Assembly: GCA_021371855.1 (NCBI GenBank)
Contig: JAJFVL010000037.1
Span: forward strand, 17,361 to 81,360
DNA from: Bacteroidales bacterium
GTDB lineage: Bacteria; Bacteroidota; Bacteroidia; Bacteroidales; VadinHA17
Direction: 5' to 3'
Length of the DNA stretch: 64,000 nucleotides
Below are positions 26,300-34,199 of this stretch, piece after piece. The notes under the pieces are model-generated. The model did no database searches, was not told where the DNA came from, and saw nothing but the letters and a program-made list of their open reading frames with translations. Each line of letters starts with the position of its first letter. The first letter of the stretch is position 1. The translations under genes were made by a program, and so were the position numbers.

Positions 26300-26743
26300 A
26301 TGGAACAAAAAGATTATCCATTGCTGGGTCAAATTGTAGGACAAATGACAACAGAAATGTTCCGGGTACTTAAAAAACGCACCGGCGAACAACCCAATAC
26401 CAAGCTTACTGTGGAACAATTTGCTCTTCTTTATGCAATAAATAATCAAAAGGATGATGCTATACAACAAGACATGGCAAACTTTATGGGGAAAGATAAG
26501 TCAACAATATTGAGATTAACAGACATATTGGAAGAAAAAGAATTGCTTCGGAGAGTTGTTGATACTAAGGATAGACGAAAGAATTATCTTATGGTAACAA
26601 AAAAAGGTGAAGTTGTAATATCTGAATATTTAAAAGTTGAATTTCAATTAATCGAAGAGCTTTTAAAAGGTCTTTCAAAATCAGAGATAGAGGTTTTTTG
26701 CAAAGTTGTAAATCATATAAAAAACAGTGCACAAGAATTGTAA
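26300..26743 (+). CDS. MarR-family transcriptional regulator
   Basis: The 147-residue protein is a winged-helix regulator: KLTVEQFALLYAINNQ, then DDAIQQDMANFMGKDKSTI as the recognition helix region, and LEEKELLRRVVDTKDRRKNY as the wing, followed by helices used for dimerisation. MarR proteins repress nearby drug-efflux genes until a toxic ligand binds. The next three genes encode a complete TolC/HlyD/MFS efflux system on the same strand, separated by a 144-base gap that carries a likely second operator. Autoregulation is suggested by a candidate operator over its own promoter. Confidence 0.92.
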   Translation: MEQKDYPLLGQIVGQMTTEMFRVLKKRTGEQPNTKLTVEQFALLYAINNQKDDAIQQDMANFMGKDKSTILRLTDILEEKELLRRVVDTKDRRKNYLMVTKKGEVVISEYLKVEFQLIEELLKGLSKSEIEVFCKVVNHIKNSAQEL

Positions 26744-26759
26744 TATTTTTTAATGCACT

Positions 26760-26776
26760 AGTTGCGCATAGCAATC
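26760..26776 (+). promoter_or_regulatory. Second candidate MarR operator before the efflux operon
   Basis: AGTTGCGCATAGCAATC matches 12 of 17 positions of the operator-like sequence at 26246-26262, including the first seven bases without change. It lies 17 bases after the marR stop and 111 bases before the tolC-like start. The pairing of related sites in front of regulator and target genes is the basis for the call. Confidence 0.45.
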
Positions 26777-26887
26777 GTTGATATTAACAATCAATAATAA
26801 AAATGATTAAAAAGAATTATTAGTCATAATAAGGCTAGATAATTACGTACGGCCCTCAAAAAAACGATTTAAAATTAATATACATAA

Positions 26888-28207
26888 ATGAGTAAATTAC
26901 ATTTGCTCACAGCAGTTATGTTCATACTGCTGTGTAATCAGAATTTGTCATCTCAAAGCAGCAACATCAGAGTTTTAACTCTAGACGAAATGTTCAGATT
27001 GGCTACGGAAAACTGCAAACAGTTAAAATTGTCAAAAACAAACATTGAATCAGCAATAAAAGAAACCGACGTAATAAAGAATTCCCGATTGCCATCTGTT
27101 GGAGCTTCTATTTCTGCTTCTTATCTCGGAGATGGAATAATCATGGATCGTGACTTCACAAATTCAACTGCAGCTCCTATGCCTCATTTTGGGAACGATT
27201 TTGCATTGGAGGCCTCCCAGGTGATTTTTACAGGTGGTGCGATCTCAAATAGAATTGCAAAAGCTAAGTTGGAAGAACAAATAGCCCAATTAAACTTCGA
27301 AAAAGAACAAATGGATGTCAGGTTTCTTTTGACAGGCTATTACCTTGATTTGTACAAATCATTAAATCAGAGAGAAGTTTATGTCAAAAACATTGAACAA
27401 ATCAACTTGTTAATCAAACAGATAAAGGCAAAACAACAAGAAGGAATGGCGTTAAGTAATGATGTTACCCGGCATGAATTAATGCTTCAGAACATAGAAC
27501 TAGCATTGATTGAGATTGATAACAATTGCAAAATATTCAACAATCAATTGATAACAATATTAGGTATGCCAGATTCTACTGTAATAAAACCAGACTCAAC
27601 AATCCTAAATTTAGATTTAGACAATGCAAATCAGGTAGATTTATTGCAATCGGCTGAACTAAATTTGCCGGAATTAAAATCAGCTACTATCAATTTACAA
27701 GTAGCAGAGAAAAACATTAAGATTGCTAAGGCTGGTTATTTGCCTTCTGTTGCTCTGATCGCTGCCAATAATTTTAATGGCCCTATAACTATAGAAGTGC
27801 CCCCAATAAACAAAAACTTAAATTATTGGTATGCTGGACTGGGGTTAAAATACAATATATCATCGCTATATACCTCAAAACGATGTGTTAATCTGGCTAA
27901 AAACCAACAGGATGTTGCAACTGATACGAAAAGTGTAATAGAAGAACAATCGATGCTGAATGTTCAAAACACATTTATTAAATACAAAGAATCATTTGAT
28001 AAGTTACATACGCTCGAAAAGAGTCTCCAATTGGCTACTGAAAATTATAATGTTATCAATTACCGGTATCTGAATAACCTGGTACTGATAACAGAAATGC
28101 TTGATGCCAGTAATACAAAACTAAATGCTGAATTGCAGGTTGCAAATGCCAGAATCAACATCGTTTTCAATTATTATAAATTAAAACATATTACAGGAAC
28201 ATTATAA
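26888..28207 (+). CDS. TolC-family outer membrane efflux protein
   Basis: The 439-residue protein begins with a signal peptide (MSKLHLLTAVMFILLCNQNL) cut near SSQSS. It then shows the TolC/OEP pattern of two similar helical halves: LTLDEMFRLATENCKQLKLS opens the first repeat, and long alpha-helical segments (INLLIKQIKAKQQEGMAL; NLPELKSATINLQVAEKNIK) and Asn-rich turns follow. It would form the outer membrane and periplasmic duct of the tripartite pump. It is the first gene of the operon; the HlyD gene begins 12 bases after its stop. Confidence 0.93.
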   Translation: MSKLHLLTAVMFILLCNQNLSSQSSNIRVLTLDEMFRLATENCKQLKLSKTNIESAIKETDVIKNSRLPSVGASISASYLGDGIIMDRDFTNSTAAPMPHFGNDFALEASQVIFTGGAISNRIAKAKLEEQIAQLNFEKEQMDVRFLLTGYYLDLYKSLNQREVYVKNIEQINLLIKQIKAKQQEGMALSNDVTRHELMLQNIELALIEIDNNCKIFNNQLITILGMPDSTVIKPDSTILNLDLDNANQVDLLQSAELNLPELKSATINLQVAEKNIKIAKAGYLPSVALIAANNFNGPITIEVPPINKNLNYWYAGLGLKYNISSLYTSKRCVNLAKNQQDVATDTKSVIEEQSMLNVQNTFIKYKESFDKLHTLEKSLQLATENYNVINYRYLNNLVLITEMLDASNTKLNAELQVANARINIVFNYYKLKHITGTL

Positions 28208-28219
28208 ACAAATAGAAAT

Positions 28220-29254
28220 ATGAATCAGAGATTAAAAAGAATAGTATCAGAAAGTGTTATCATTGTTGTTATTCTATGTGGATTAATCTGGGTTTGTTCT
28301 CGTTTTATCCATTTGGGTGAAGTAGAATACACCGATAATGCACAAATTCGTCAACATATAGTCCCCATCAATTGCAGAGTACAGGGTTTTATTCATAAAG
28401 TCAACTTTGATGAGTATCAGACTGTCCATAAAGGCGATACTCTTGTAATAATAGAAAATGCAGAGTTTCGTTTACGGTTGGCTCAGGCTGAAGCTGATTA
28501 TCAAAATGCACTGATCGGAAAAACTGCAATGGGAACAACTATTTCTACCACCCAAAATAATCTTTCTGTTTCGGATGCAGGCATTGAAGAAATTCGTGTA
28601 ATGCTTGACAACACTAAGAATGATTATGAACGATATAAGAATCTATTGGCTAACAATGCTGTAACCCAACAGCAATATGAAGCAATGAAGGCCTCGTATG
28701 AGGCTATGAAAGCAAAATATGAAATGTCTGTCAGACAGAAAGAGTCTACCTCTCTTGTTAAAGTAGAACAGATCCAGCGTATGAATCAGCGGGAAGCCGA
28801 TATTGCTGTTGCCAGCGCTTCAGTTGAATTGGCACGATTAAATTTGTCATATACTGTCATCACAGCTCCCTGCGATGGAGTTGTAGGGCGCAAAGCCATT
28901 CAGGAAGGACAGTTGATACAAATGGGACAATCATTATTGTCTATTGTGGACAGCGGTGAAAAATGGATAATAGCAAATTATAAAGAAACCCAGATGATTC
29001 ATATAACTGAGGGTATGCCTGTAGAGATTGAAGCGGATGCTGTTCCCCATGAAAAATTCAAAGGTGTTATCGGTTCAATATCTGATGCCACAGGGGCTCA
29101 ATATTCCATAGTCCCTCAAGATAATTCAGCAGGAAACTTCGTTAAAGTCGAACAACTTATTCCTGTTAAAATTTGCTTTGCGAAAGATAATTCTGTTGAA
29201 AAACTGAAACATCTTCGGAATGGTATGAACGTAGAATGTAAAGTAAAGTACTAA
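28220..29254 (+). CDS. HlyD/EmrA-type membrane fusion protein
   Basis: The 344-residue protein has one N-terminal membrane helix (residues about 12-27), then the first half of a lipoyl domain (VPINCRVQGFIHKVNFDEYQ near 48-67). A long coiled coil follows (about 90-200, with repeated AMKASYEAMKAKYEM), then the second lipoyl half (VITAPCDGVVGRKAIQEGQL near 214-233) and a beta-barrel. This is the layout of EmrA and HlyD adaptor proteins that link an inner membrane pump to TolC. The MFS gene starts 5 bases after its stop, so the pair is probably translationally coupled. Confidence 0.93.
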   Translation: MNQRLKRIVSESVIIVVILCGLIWVCSRFIHLGEVEYTDNAQIRQHIVPINCRVQGFIHKVNFDEYQTVHKGDTLVIIENAEFRLRLAQAEADYQNALIGKTAMGTTISTTQNNLSVSDAGIEEIRVMLDNTKNDYERYKNLLANNAVTQQQYEAMKASYEAMKAKYEMSVRQKESTSLVKVEQIQRMNQREADIAVASASVELARLNLSYTVITAPCDGVVGRKAIQEGQLIQMGQSLLSIVDSGEKWIIANYKETQMIHITEGMPVEIEADAVPHEKFKGVIGSISDATGAQYSIVPQDNSAGNFVKVEQLIPVKICFAKDNSVEKLKHLRNGMNVECKVKY

Positions 29255-29259
29255 TCATT

Positions 29260-30798
29260 ATGCAAGTAGTCGACAATAAACCATACCGGCTTGTGGCTTT
29301 TAAGGATTTTATTCCCGAACCATTACGTTTCTGGATTTATATTATATGGGGCATTATATTCCATCTTTCGGGAGGCATCTATGTAGCCCTTGCAAGCCAG
29401 ATGGTTGGTTCGATTGCTCTTTTGCAGGAAGATGTAATGTTATTAGGGTTCTCAGCTTTTGTTGGCATGACTATTATTTTCCCGATATTATTTCGCCTGA
29501 AATTCCGGTTCACAAACAAAACACTTATACTTACAGCTTCATTGGGGTTGATTATCTGTAACATTATTTCAATGAGCACTCGTTTTCTACCTGTTCTGGT
29601 AGTAGTTTGCTTTTTTGCAGGAATTCTAAGAGTGATGGGATTTTTTGAATGTATGTCAACCATTCAATTGAAAATCACACCCACCCGCGATTTTGCAAAA
29701 TTTTTCCCTGTAGTATATATGGTAGTATTAGGATGTATTCAATTATCGGGAATCACAGCCGGATACATTTCATATTTCTATAGTTGGAAATATATGCATT
29801 TGTTCGCTATAGGGATGTTGTCGGTTGTTACGATCAGTTGTGTATTTCTACTACGATATATTCGTTCAGCTTCTCCACAACCACTGACAGGTATTGACTG
29901 GCTTGGTGCTTTCATATGGAGTCTGTTTATAATGCTTATTATTTTTGTTTTGATATATGGAGAGCATTATGATTGGCTCGATTCAGAATATATCAGAATG
30001 GCAATTATAGGAGCCATTGTAGTTTTTGGTATGATATTATGGAGGACAAAATATATTCAGCATCCATATATCGACTTGCATGTTTTCAATCATCGGCATG
30101 TAAACACAATTATATTTTTGTTCACAGCCATGTGCTTGCTGCTGGCTACACCCAATGTTTTGCAAAACGCTTATACTGGAGCCATTTTGCATTATGATAT
30201 ATTAACAACATTGTCTTTAAACTGGTCAGTGTTAGCAGGAATTATTGCCGGTGCAATTTTTTCATATTTAGCAATGGTAAAATGGGAGTTTGGATATAAG
30301 CTTGTGACAGGCATGGGCTTTGTTTTTATCGTTTGTTACATCATTGGCATGTATTTCCTGATTTCTCCTGCTACTAACAAAGAATTACTTTATCTGCCTC
30401 TATTTTTAAGAGGTGCAGGTAATGTTGTTATTTATGTAGTACTAACCGTTTATGCAGCGCGGACAATCCCTTTTATGCCATTCTTTCAGGCATTAACAAT
30501 TTTGGGTTTTGCCCGAACTTGTTTGGGAACTCCTTTGGGAACAGCCTTAATTGGAAGGGCTCTTGCAATATGTACAAAAAAAGATATTATAGCCCTTGGC
30601 TCTGAAATTGACCTCCAAAATCCAATTTTACAATCAATATCATCCAACAAAATTATCGAAGAACTTCAGCGCCAGGCGCTCCTTGTCTCTATCAAAGAAA
30701 TATTTGGATATGCTGCCATTGCCGGAATAGTCATATTGCTGCTATCCCTAAGTACAAGATATAAAAACAGGCTAAAATTCAAGATGATCAGATGGTGA
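29260..30798 (+). CDS. MFS transporter of the DHA2 (EmrB-like) type
   Basis: The 512-residue protein is almost all membrane helices, about 14 by hydrophobicity, which fits the DHA2 drug:proton antiporter family. It starts with a cytosolic segment (PYRLVAFKDFIPEPLRFWI) and ends with a short basic tail. The classical EmrB motifs are weaker than in E. coli, as is usual in Bacteroidota members, and the cytosolic loop with LKITPTRDFAKFFP is typical of them. Together with TolC and HlyD proteins it would expel toxic compounds, bile salts or fatty acids; the substrate is not readable. Confidence 0.9.
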   Translation: MQVVDNKPYRLVAFKDFIPEPLRFWIYIIWGIIFHLSGGIYVALASQMVGSIALLQEDVMLLGFSAFVGMTIIFPILFRLKFRFTNKTLILTASLGLIICNIISMSTRFLPVLVVVCFFAGILRVMGFFECMSTIQLKITPTRDFAKFFPVVYMVVLGCIQLSGITAGYISYFYSWKYMHLFAIGMLSVVTISCVFLLRYIRSASPQPLTGIDWLGAFIWSLFIMLIIFVLIYGEHYDWLDSEYIRMAIIGAIVVFGMILWRTKYIQHPYIDLHVFNHRHVNTIIFLFTAMCLLLATPNVLQNAYTGAILHYDILTTLSLNWSVLAGIIAGAIFSYLAMVKWEFGYKLVTGMGFVFIVCYIIGMYFLISPATNKELLYLPLFLRGAGNVVIYVVLTVYAARTIPFMPFFQALTILGFARTCLGTPLGTALIGRALAICTKKDIIALGSEIDLQNPILQSISSNKIIEELQRQALLVSIKEIFGYAAIAGIVILLLSLSTRYKNRLKFKMIRW

Positions 30799-30835
30799 TA
30801 TAGCTTTATGTTTCTTAACAAGAGCATAAAAAGCA

Positions 30836-30868
30836 AAAACGGTTAAGAAGTTTACCTTTAACCGTTTT
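30836..30868 (+). terminator. Terminator of the efflux operon
   Basis: AAAACGGTTAA (30836-30846) pairs exactly with TTAACCGTTTT (30858-30868) around an 11-base loop, 38 bases after the MFS stop. The T-run at the end of the stem is short, so the hairpin is a good but not perfect Rho-independent terminator. Confidence 0.7.
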
Positions 30869-31069
30869 CTGTCAACAGAATTTTTACTACTTTTAATTTT
30901 CCCAACTACTACCCATAATAGTATGGACGTTCTTCTTTTGGCAAATCACAAATAATTTAAAAGTATTTTCTTGTGATAATTCTTTCAGAGATATTTATTG
31001 TTGTTTCCATAAATTTCTTTCTTCTGAAAATAAAGACCAAACTTCAGGTAGTGAAGTTTATTTAATTCT

Positions 31070-31381
31070 CTACTTTTTGTCACTAATGCCAAACTCCGGC
31101 CAGCTTTTTTTATCAAAATCGCTTTTAATGATTTTTTTAGCTTCCTTCACCTGTCTTTTTACCTCGTTCAATTTAATATTTGCCTGACGAGTCTTGGTTT
31201 TGATATCAGCTTTTAGCTTATCAATCTCTTCATTATAGGTTGCAGCTAAACCATTGTCCGATTCCAGTTTACTAATAAATTGTTCATCAATCCCTTTGTT
31301 TTTTAACTGTGCAACGTTTTTTTTCATCTTAGCCGACAGCAACTGAGCTTTGGCAACATAATCAGAATAAACTTTAGACAT
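31070..31381 (-). CDS. Small coiled-coil protein of unknown function
   Basis: The 103-residue protein is rich in Lys, Glu and Ala and reads as one or two long helices (SDYVAKAQLLSAKMKKNVAQ; KADIKTKTRQANIKLNEVKR) with a heptad pattern, ending in KKSWPEFGISDKK. It has no signal peptide, metal site or catalytic motif. Small lysine-rich coiled-coil proteins of this type are often found in Bacteroidota genomes; some bind DNA or act as structural adaptors, but I cannot say which. A 9-bp inverted repeat lies 44 bases upstream of its start. Confidence 0.72.
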   Translation of the reverse strand: MSKVYSDYVAKAQLLSAKMKKNVAQLKNKGIDEQFISKLESDNGLAATYNEEIDKLKADIKTKTRQANIKLNEVKRQVKEAKKIIKSDFDKKSWPEFGISDKK

Positions 31382-31424
31382 AATATTTTTTGTTTTTAAG
31401 AGAAAGAGAGATTAGTTCTACTAC

Positions 31425-31451
31425 CTATATACTCCCTCTTATAGTATATAG
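31425..31451. repeat. 9-bp inverted repeat upstream of coiled-coil gene
   Basis: CTATATACT (31425-31433) and its exact reverse complement (31443-31451) flank a 9-base loop, 44 bases upstream of the minus-strand start at 31381. It could be an operator or simply AT-rich chance. Confidence 0.4.
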
Positions 31452-31745
31452 AATATAATTTCTTTTAAATCTTATCTTCTGGAGTCAGTTATGAAAATGA
31501 AAAACTTTCATTGTTATAAATAGTATCAAGAAATTACCTTACTAAAAAGTGATATATATAACTGACATATAGCGTATTAAATATTTTTATAAAACAAAAA
31601 TAAAAATAAAAAATCATAAACAGAACAATATATATATGATAATTTAACATATTTTAACAGTTTGTGTCTCTGTTAGAATTCCGAGATTGTGTCGTAAATA
31701 ACGCGTCTCGCACACGCAATATATATAGTACTTCTTTTCTAAAAA

Positions 31746-31753
31746 TAGATTTG
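31746..31753 (+). promoter_or_regulatory. -7 promoter box of the DUF4855 gene
   Basis: TAGATTTG fits TAnnTTTG exactly and lies 31 bases before the ATG, giving a leader of about 27 bases. No clear TTG is seen at -33. The 19 bases starting inside this box recur before the gene at 18936. Confidence 0.55.
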
Positions 31754-31784
31754 TTAAATTGCCTGCCTGATTAATACTTAATGA

Positions 31785-32885
31785 ATGAAAAAGACAAATC
31801 TCATTATTGTTACAGGGCTTTTAATTATTTGTTGCTCTTTTCTTATATCATGTAAAAATACCGGAGTACCTGAAAATAAGAATATACCGGACAAAGAAGG
31901 ATCGAATATCTCTGATCTGGTGTTAATTTATCATGGGTCTACTCACCGTCCTGACTGGAACACAAATCAGATGAAACCATATGTCTATACAGATGGGGAA
32001 AGCAGCTTCCACTGGCTTTTTGATGGTTTTCTGTTTCTTGAGATATTCGATAATATTAAAGGCTATGAATGGGACCCTGGTTTTGGATATAAAACAGCTG
32101 CCAAAGAACAATGGGAGTGGCTTCTGGATCGTTATTTCGGGCAGGGCAAGGGACCTGATGCCCTCGAGGCAATTCTCGATAGTCTGTCCATGAAAGGAAA
32201 GACTCCAGTCCGTGCCCGCAAAGTGATAATAAGCATACCATGCCCTGTCCAGGGATTTAAGGAGTGGGGAGATTTAGATGGTCAAAAAATTGACTTCAAT
32301 AAAGCCGAGGATCAGATAGCAGTAGCATGTTGGTTTATTGATAAGACTCTGGATAAATGGAGAAAAAAGAATTACAAACATATTCAGCTTGAAGGCTTTT
32401 ACTGGGTTCATGAATCTGCCGGCAAAGACTATGCGATTATTCCCAAAGTAAAAGAATATCTGAAGGAAAAAGATATGAAATTGTACTGGATCCCTTATTG
32501 GAAAGCCGAAAGAGCAGAACAATGGTCGTCATTGGGTTTTGATCTTGCTTACCAGCAACCCAATTACTTTTTCAGTACAAAAATCCCTTATCAGTGTTTA
32601 GACGATGCCTGCCATTTTGCCAATCAGCACAGGATGGGTATGGAGATGGAGTTTGATAATAATATTGTAAAACCTGAAAAAAGAAGCCGGTATTATGATT
32701 ATATTAAGTCGTTTGAAGCCAATGGAGTCTGGGCTTCCCGTCAGGTGGCCTATTATGAAGGAGGCGGGGCATGGTTAAAAATGTCGGAAAGCAATGATCC
32801 GGAGATAAAAAAAATGGTAAAGACTTTATCAGATATTATTATTGTGCGTCAGGAGATGGTGGATAAAAACAGTATTAAAAAATAA
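31785..32885 (+). CDS. DUF4855 family lipoprotein
   Basis: The 366-residue protein has a lipoprotein signal (MKKTNLIIVTGLLIICCSFL then ISC), so the mature protein begins at Cys and is likely anchored to the outer membrane. The body matches the DUF4855 pattern: DLVLIYHGSTHRPDWNTNQM, YTDGESSFHWLFDGFLFLEI, KVIISIPCPVQGFKEWGD, then LEGFYWVHESAGKDY and LKLYWIPYWKA-like segments (here MKLYWIPYWKAERAEQW). The architecture is a TIM-barrel-like fold related to glycoside hydrolases, and acidic residues in the Trp-rich core may be catalytic, but activity is unproven. It lies 56 bases before an acyltransferase gene and near a GH92 mannosidase, which points to glycan handling. Confidence 0.88.
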   Translation: MKKTNLIIVTGLLIICCSFLISCKNTGVPENKNIPDKEGSNISDLVLIYHGSTHRPDWNTNQMKPYVYTDGESSFHWLFDGFLFLEIFDNIKGYEWDPGFGYKTAAKEQWEWLLDRYFGQGKGPDALEAILDSLSMKGKTPVRARKVIISIPCPVQGFKEWGDLDGQKIDFNKAEDQIAVACWFIDKTLDKWRKKNYKHIQLEGFYWVHESAGKDYAIIPKVKEYLKEKDMKLYWIPYWKAERAEQWSSLGFDLAYQQPNYFFSTKIPYQCLDDACHFANQHRMGMEMEFDNNIVKPEKRSRYYDYIKSFEANGVWASRQVAYYEGGGAWLKMSESNDPEIKKMVKTLSDIIIVRQEMVDKNSIKK

Positions 32886-32941
32886 AGAGACTGTAACTGT
32901 TTTTTTTCATATATTGACCATCAACATTTACAAGTAATCAT

Positions 32942-34132
32942 ATGGCTACCAACAACCGTATTGCTTCAATCGATATCATGAGAGGACTGACTCTTGTCCT
33001 GATGCTTTTTGTAAACGATCTTTACATGCCGGGAGTTCCCACATGGCTGGGACACAGACCTGCCGATTTTGATGGTATGGGACTTGCCGACTGGGTTTTC
33101 CCGGGATTCTTATTCATGGTAGGTATGGCTATCCCGTTTTCAATTGGAAAAAGAATTTCAAACAGTGAGGATACTTTTGCCATTTCAAAACATATCCTAA
33201 AAAGAACCATAAGCCTGCTGATAATAGGTGTTCTTATGCTTAATTCCGGAAGGGTGAATCCTGAATTGACCGGCATAGGTAAAAACCTTTGGGCAATACT
33301 TATGTATCTCGGAGTCTTTCTTACCTGGAATAAATATCCTGAAAATGATAAGAAATACTTTACATTCCTGGGGCTCCGGCTTTTAGGAATTGCAACTCTT
33401 GTTATTCTCGTTTTAAAATTCCAATCAGGCAAATTAGAGAACAACGGGTCGTTAATAACCAGCTGGTGGGGTATACTTGGACTTATCGGATGGGGTTATC
33501 TGGTTGCAGCATTTGTTTACCTTGCAGCTCGCGATAATATATTAAACACTGTCGTAGCTTTCCTGTTCTTCCTGGCTTTTAATATACTGTCAGGCCTTAA
33601 TCTCCTTAATGTACTGAATCCGGTTAAACCAATTTTTGGCGTTATTATCGAAGGTAATGTTCCGTTAATTGTCATTTCAGGATTACTTACATCTCTCATC
33701 ATGAGAAAACTATCAGAAACAAGCTCCTCAAAAACCGTACTGACAATTGTTTCCCTTGGCGTCCTGAGCATAGCTGCCGGATTCTTTCTCCGGAAATGGT
33801 TCATTATCTCAAAGATCCATGCAACCCCAAGTTGGGGGCTGATCTGTAACGGAATCAGCATGTTACTTTTCACACTCCTTTACCTGATCACTGATGTTGC
33901 GAAACATATAAGGTGGGCTTCATTTCTAAAACCTGCAGGAGAGAATTCCCTTACCACATATCTGGCTCCTGATATCTTGTACTATCTGATCTGGAGCACA
34001 GGTCTGCCGGTACTGATATATAAGCAATCGGAAATTCCCCTGGTTGTTATTGCAGGATCACTGATCTGGGCTTTATTGATGGTACAGCTCACTGCCCTCC
34101 TTGTAAAGTTTAATATAAAATTGAAACTCTAG
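32942..34132 (+). CDS. DUF5009 / HGSNAT-like membrane acyltransferase
   Basis: The 396-residue protein has about 10-12 membrane helices. Its N-terminus (RIASIDIMRGLTLVLMLFVN) and GMGLADWVFPGFLFMVGMAI are the hallmark of the heparan-alpha-glucosaminide N-acetyltransferase-like (DUF5009/YeiB) family, with a helix-borne Asp and a conserved Asn in the active region. These enzymes move acyl groups from cytosolic acyl-CoA to sugars across the membrane. Its neighbours suggest that it modifies a glycan or glycolipid. Both flanking genes are extracytoplasmic. Confidence 0.88.
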   Translation: MATNNRIASIDIMRGLTLVLMLFVNDLYMPGVPTWLGHRPADFDGMGLADWVFPGFLFMVGMAIPFSIGKRISNSEDTFAISKHILKRTISLLIIGVLMLNSGRVNPELTGIGKNLWAILMYLGVFLTWNKYPENDKKYFTFLGLRLLGIATLVILVLKFQSGKLENNGSLITSWWGILGLIGWGYLVAAFVYLAARDNILNTVVAFLFFLAFNILSGLNLLNVLNPVKPIFGVIIEGNVPLIVISGLLTSLIMRKLSETSSSKTVLTIVSLGVLSIAAGFFLRKWFIISKIHATPSWGLICNGISMLLFTLLYLITDVAKHIRWASFLKPAGENSLTTYLAPDILYYLIWSTGLPVLIYKQSEIPLVVIAGSLIWALLMVQLTALLVKFNIKLKL

Positions 34133-34137
34133 CAAAA

Positions 34138-34175
34138 AAGGATTGCAATACCTTACCTGAAGATTTGCGATCCTT
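34138..34175. terminator. Weak hairpin between convergent genes
   Basis: AAGGATTGCA (34138-34147) pairs with TGCGATCCTT (34166-34175) with one mismatch, between the stops of the acyltransferase and the GH92 gene. It could end either transcript but lacks a clear T-run. Confidence 0.35.
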
Positions 34176-34199
34176 CTGGCAAGAGAATGAGCTTAATCT

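Larger units (their letters stand above)
31382..31784. other. 403-base AT-rich intergenic region with divergent promoters
   Basis: No gene is visible. It must hold promoters for the divergent coiled-coil and DUF4855 genes. The inverted repeat CTATATACT / AGTATATAG at 31425-31451 lies near the former, and a perfect -7 box (TAGATTTG, 31746-31753) lies near the latter. The remainder is AT-rich and shows no other structure. Confidence 0.5.
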
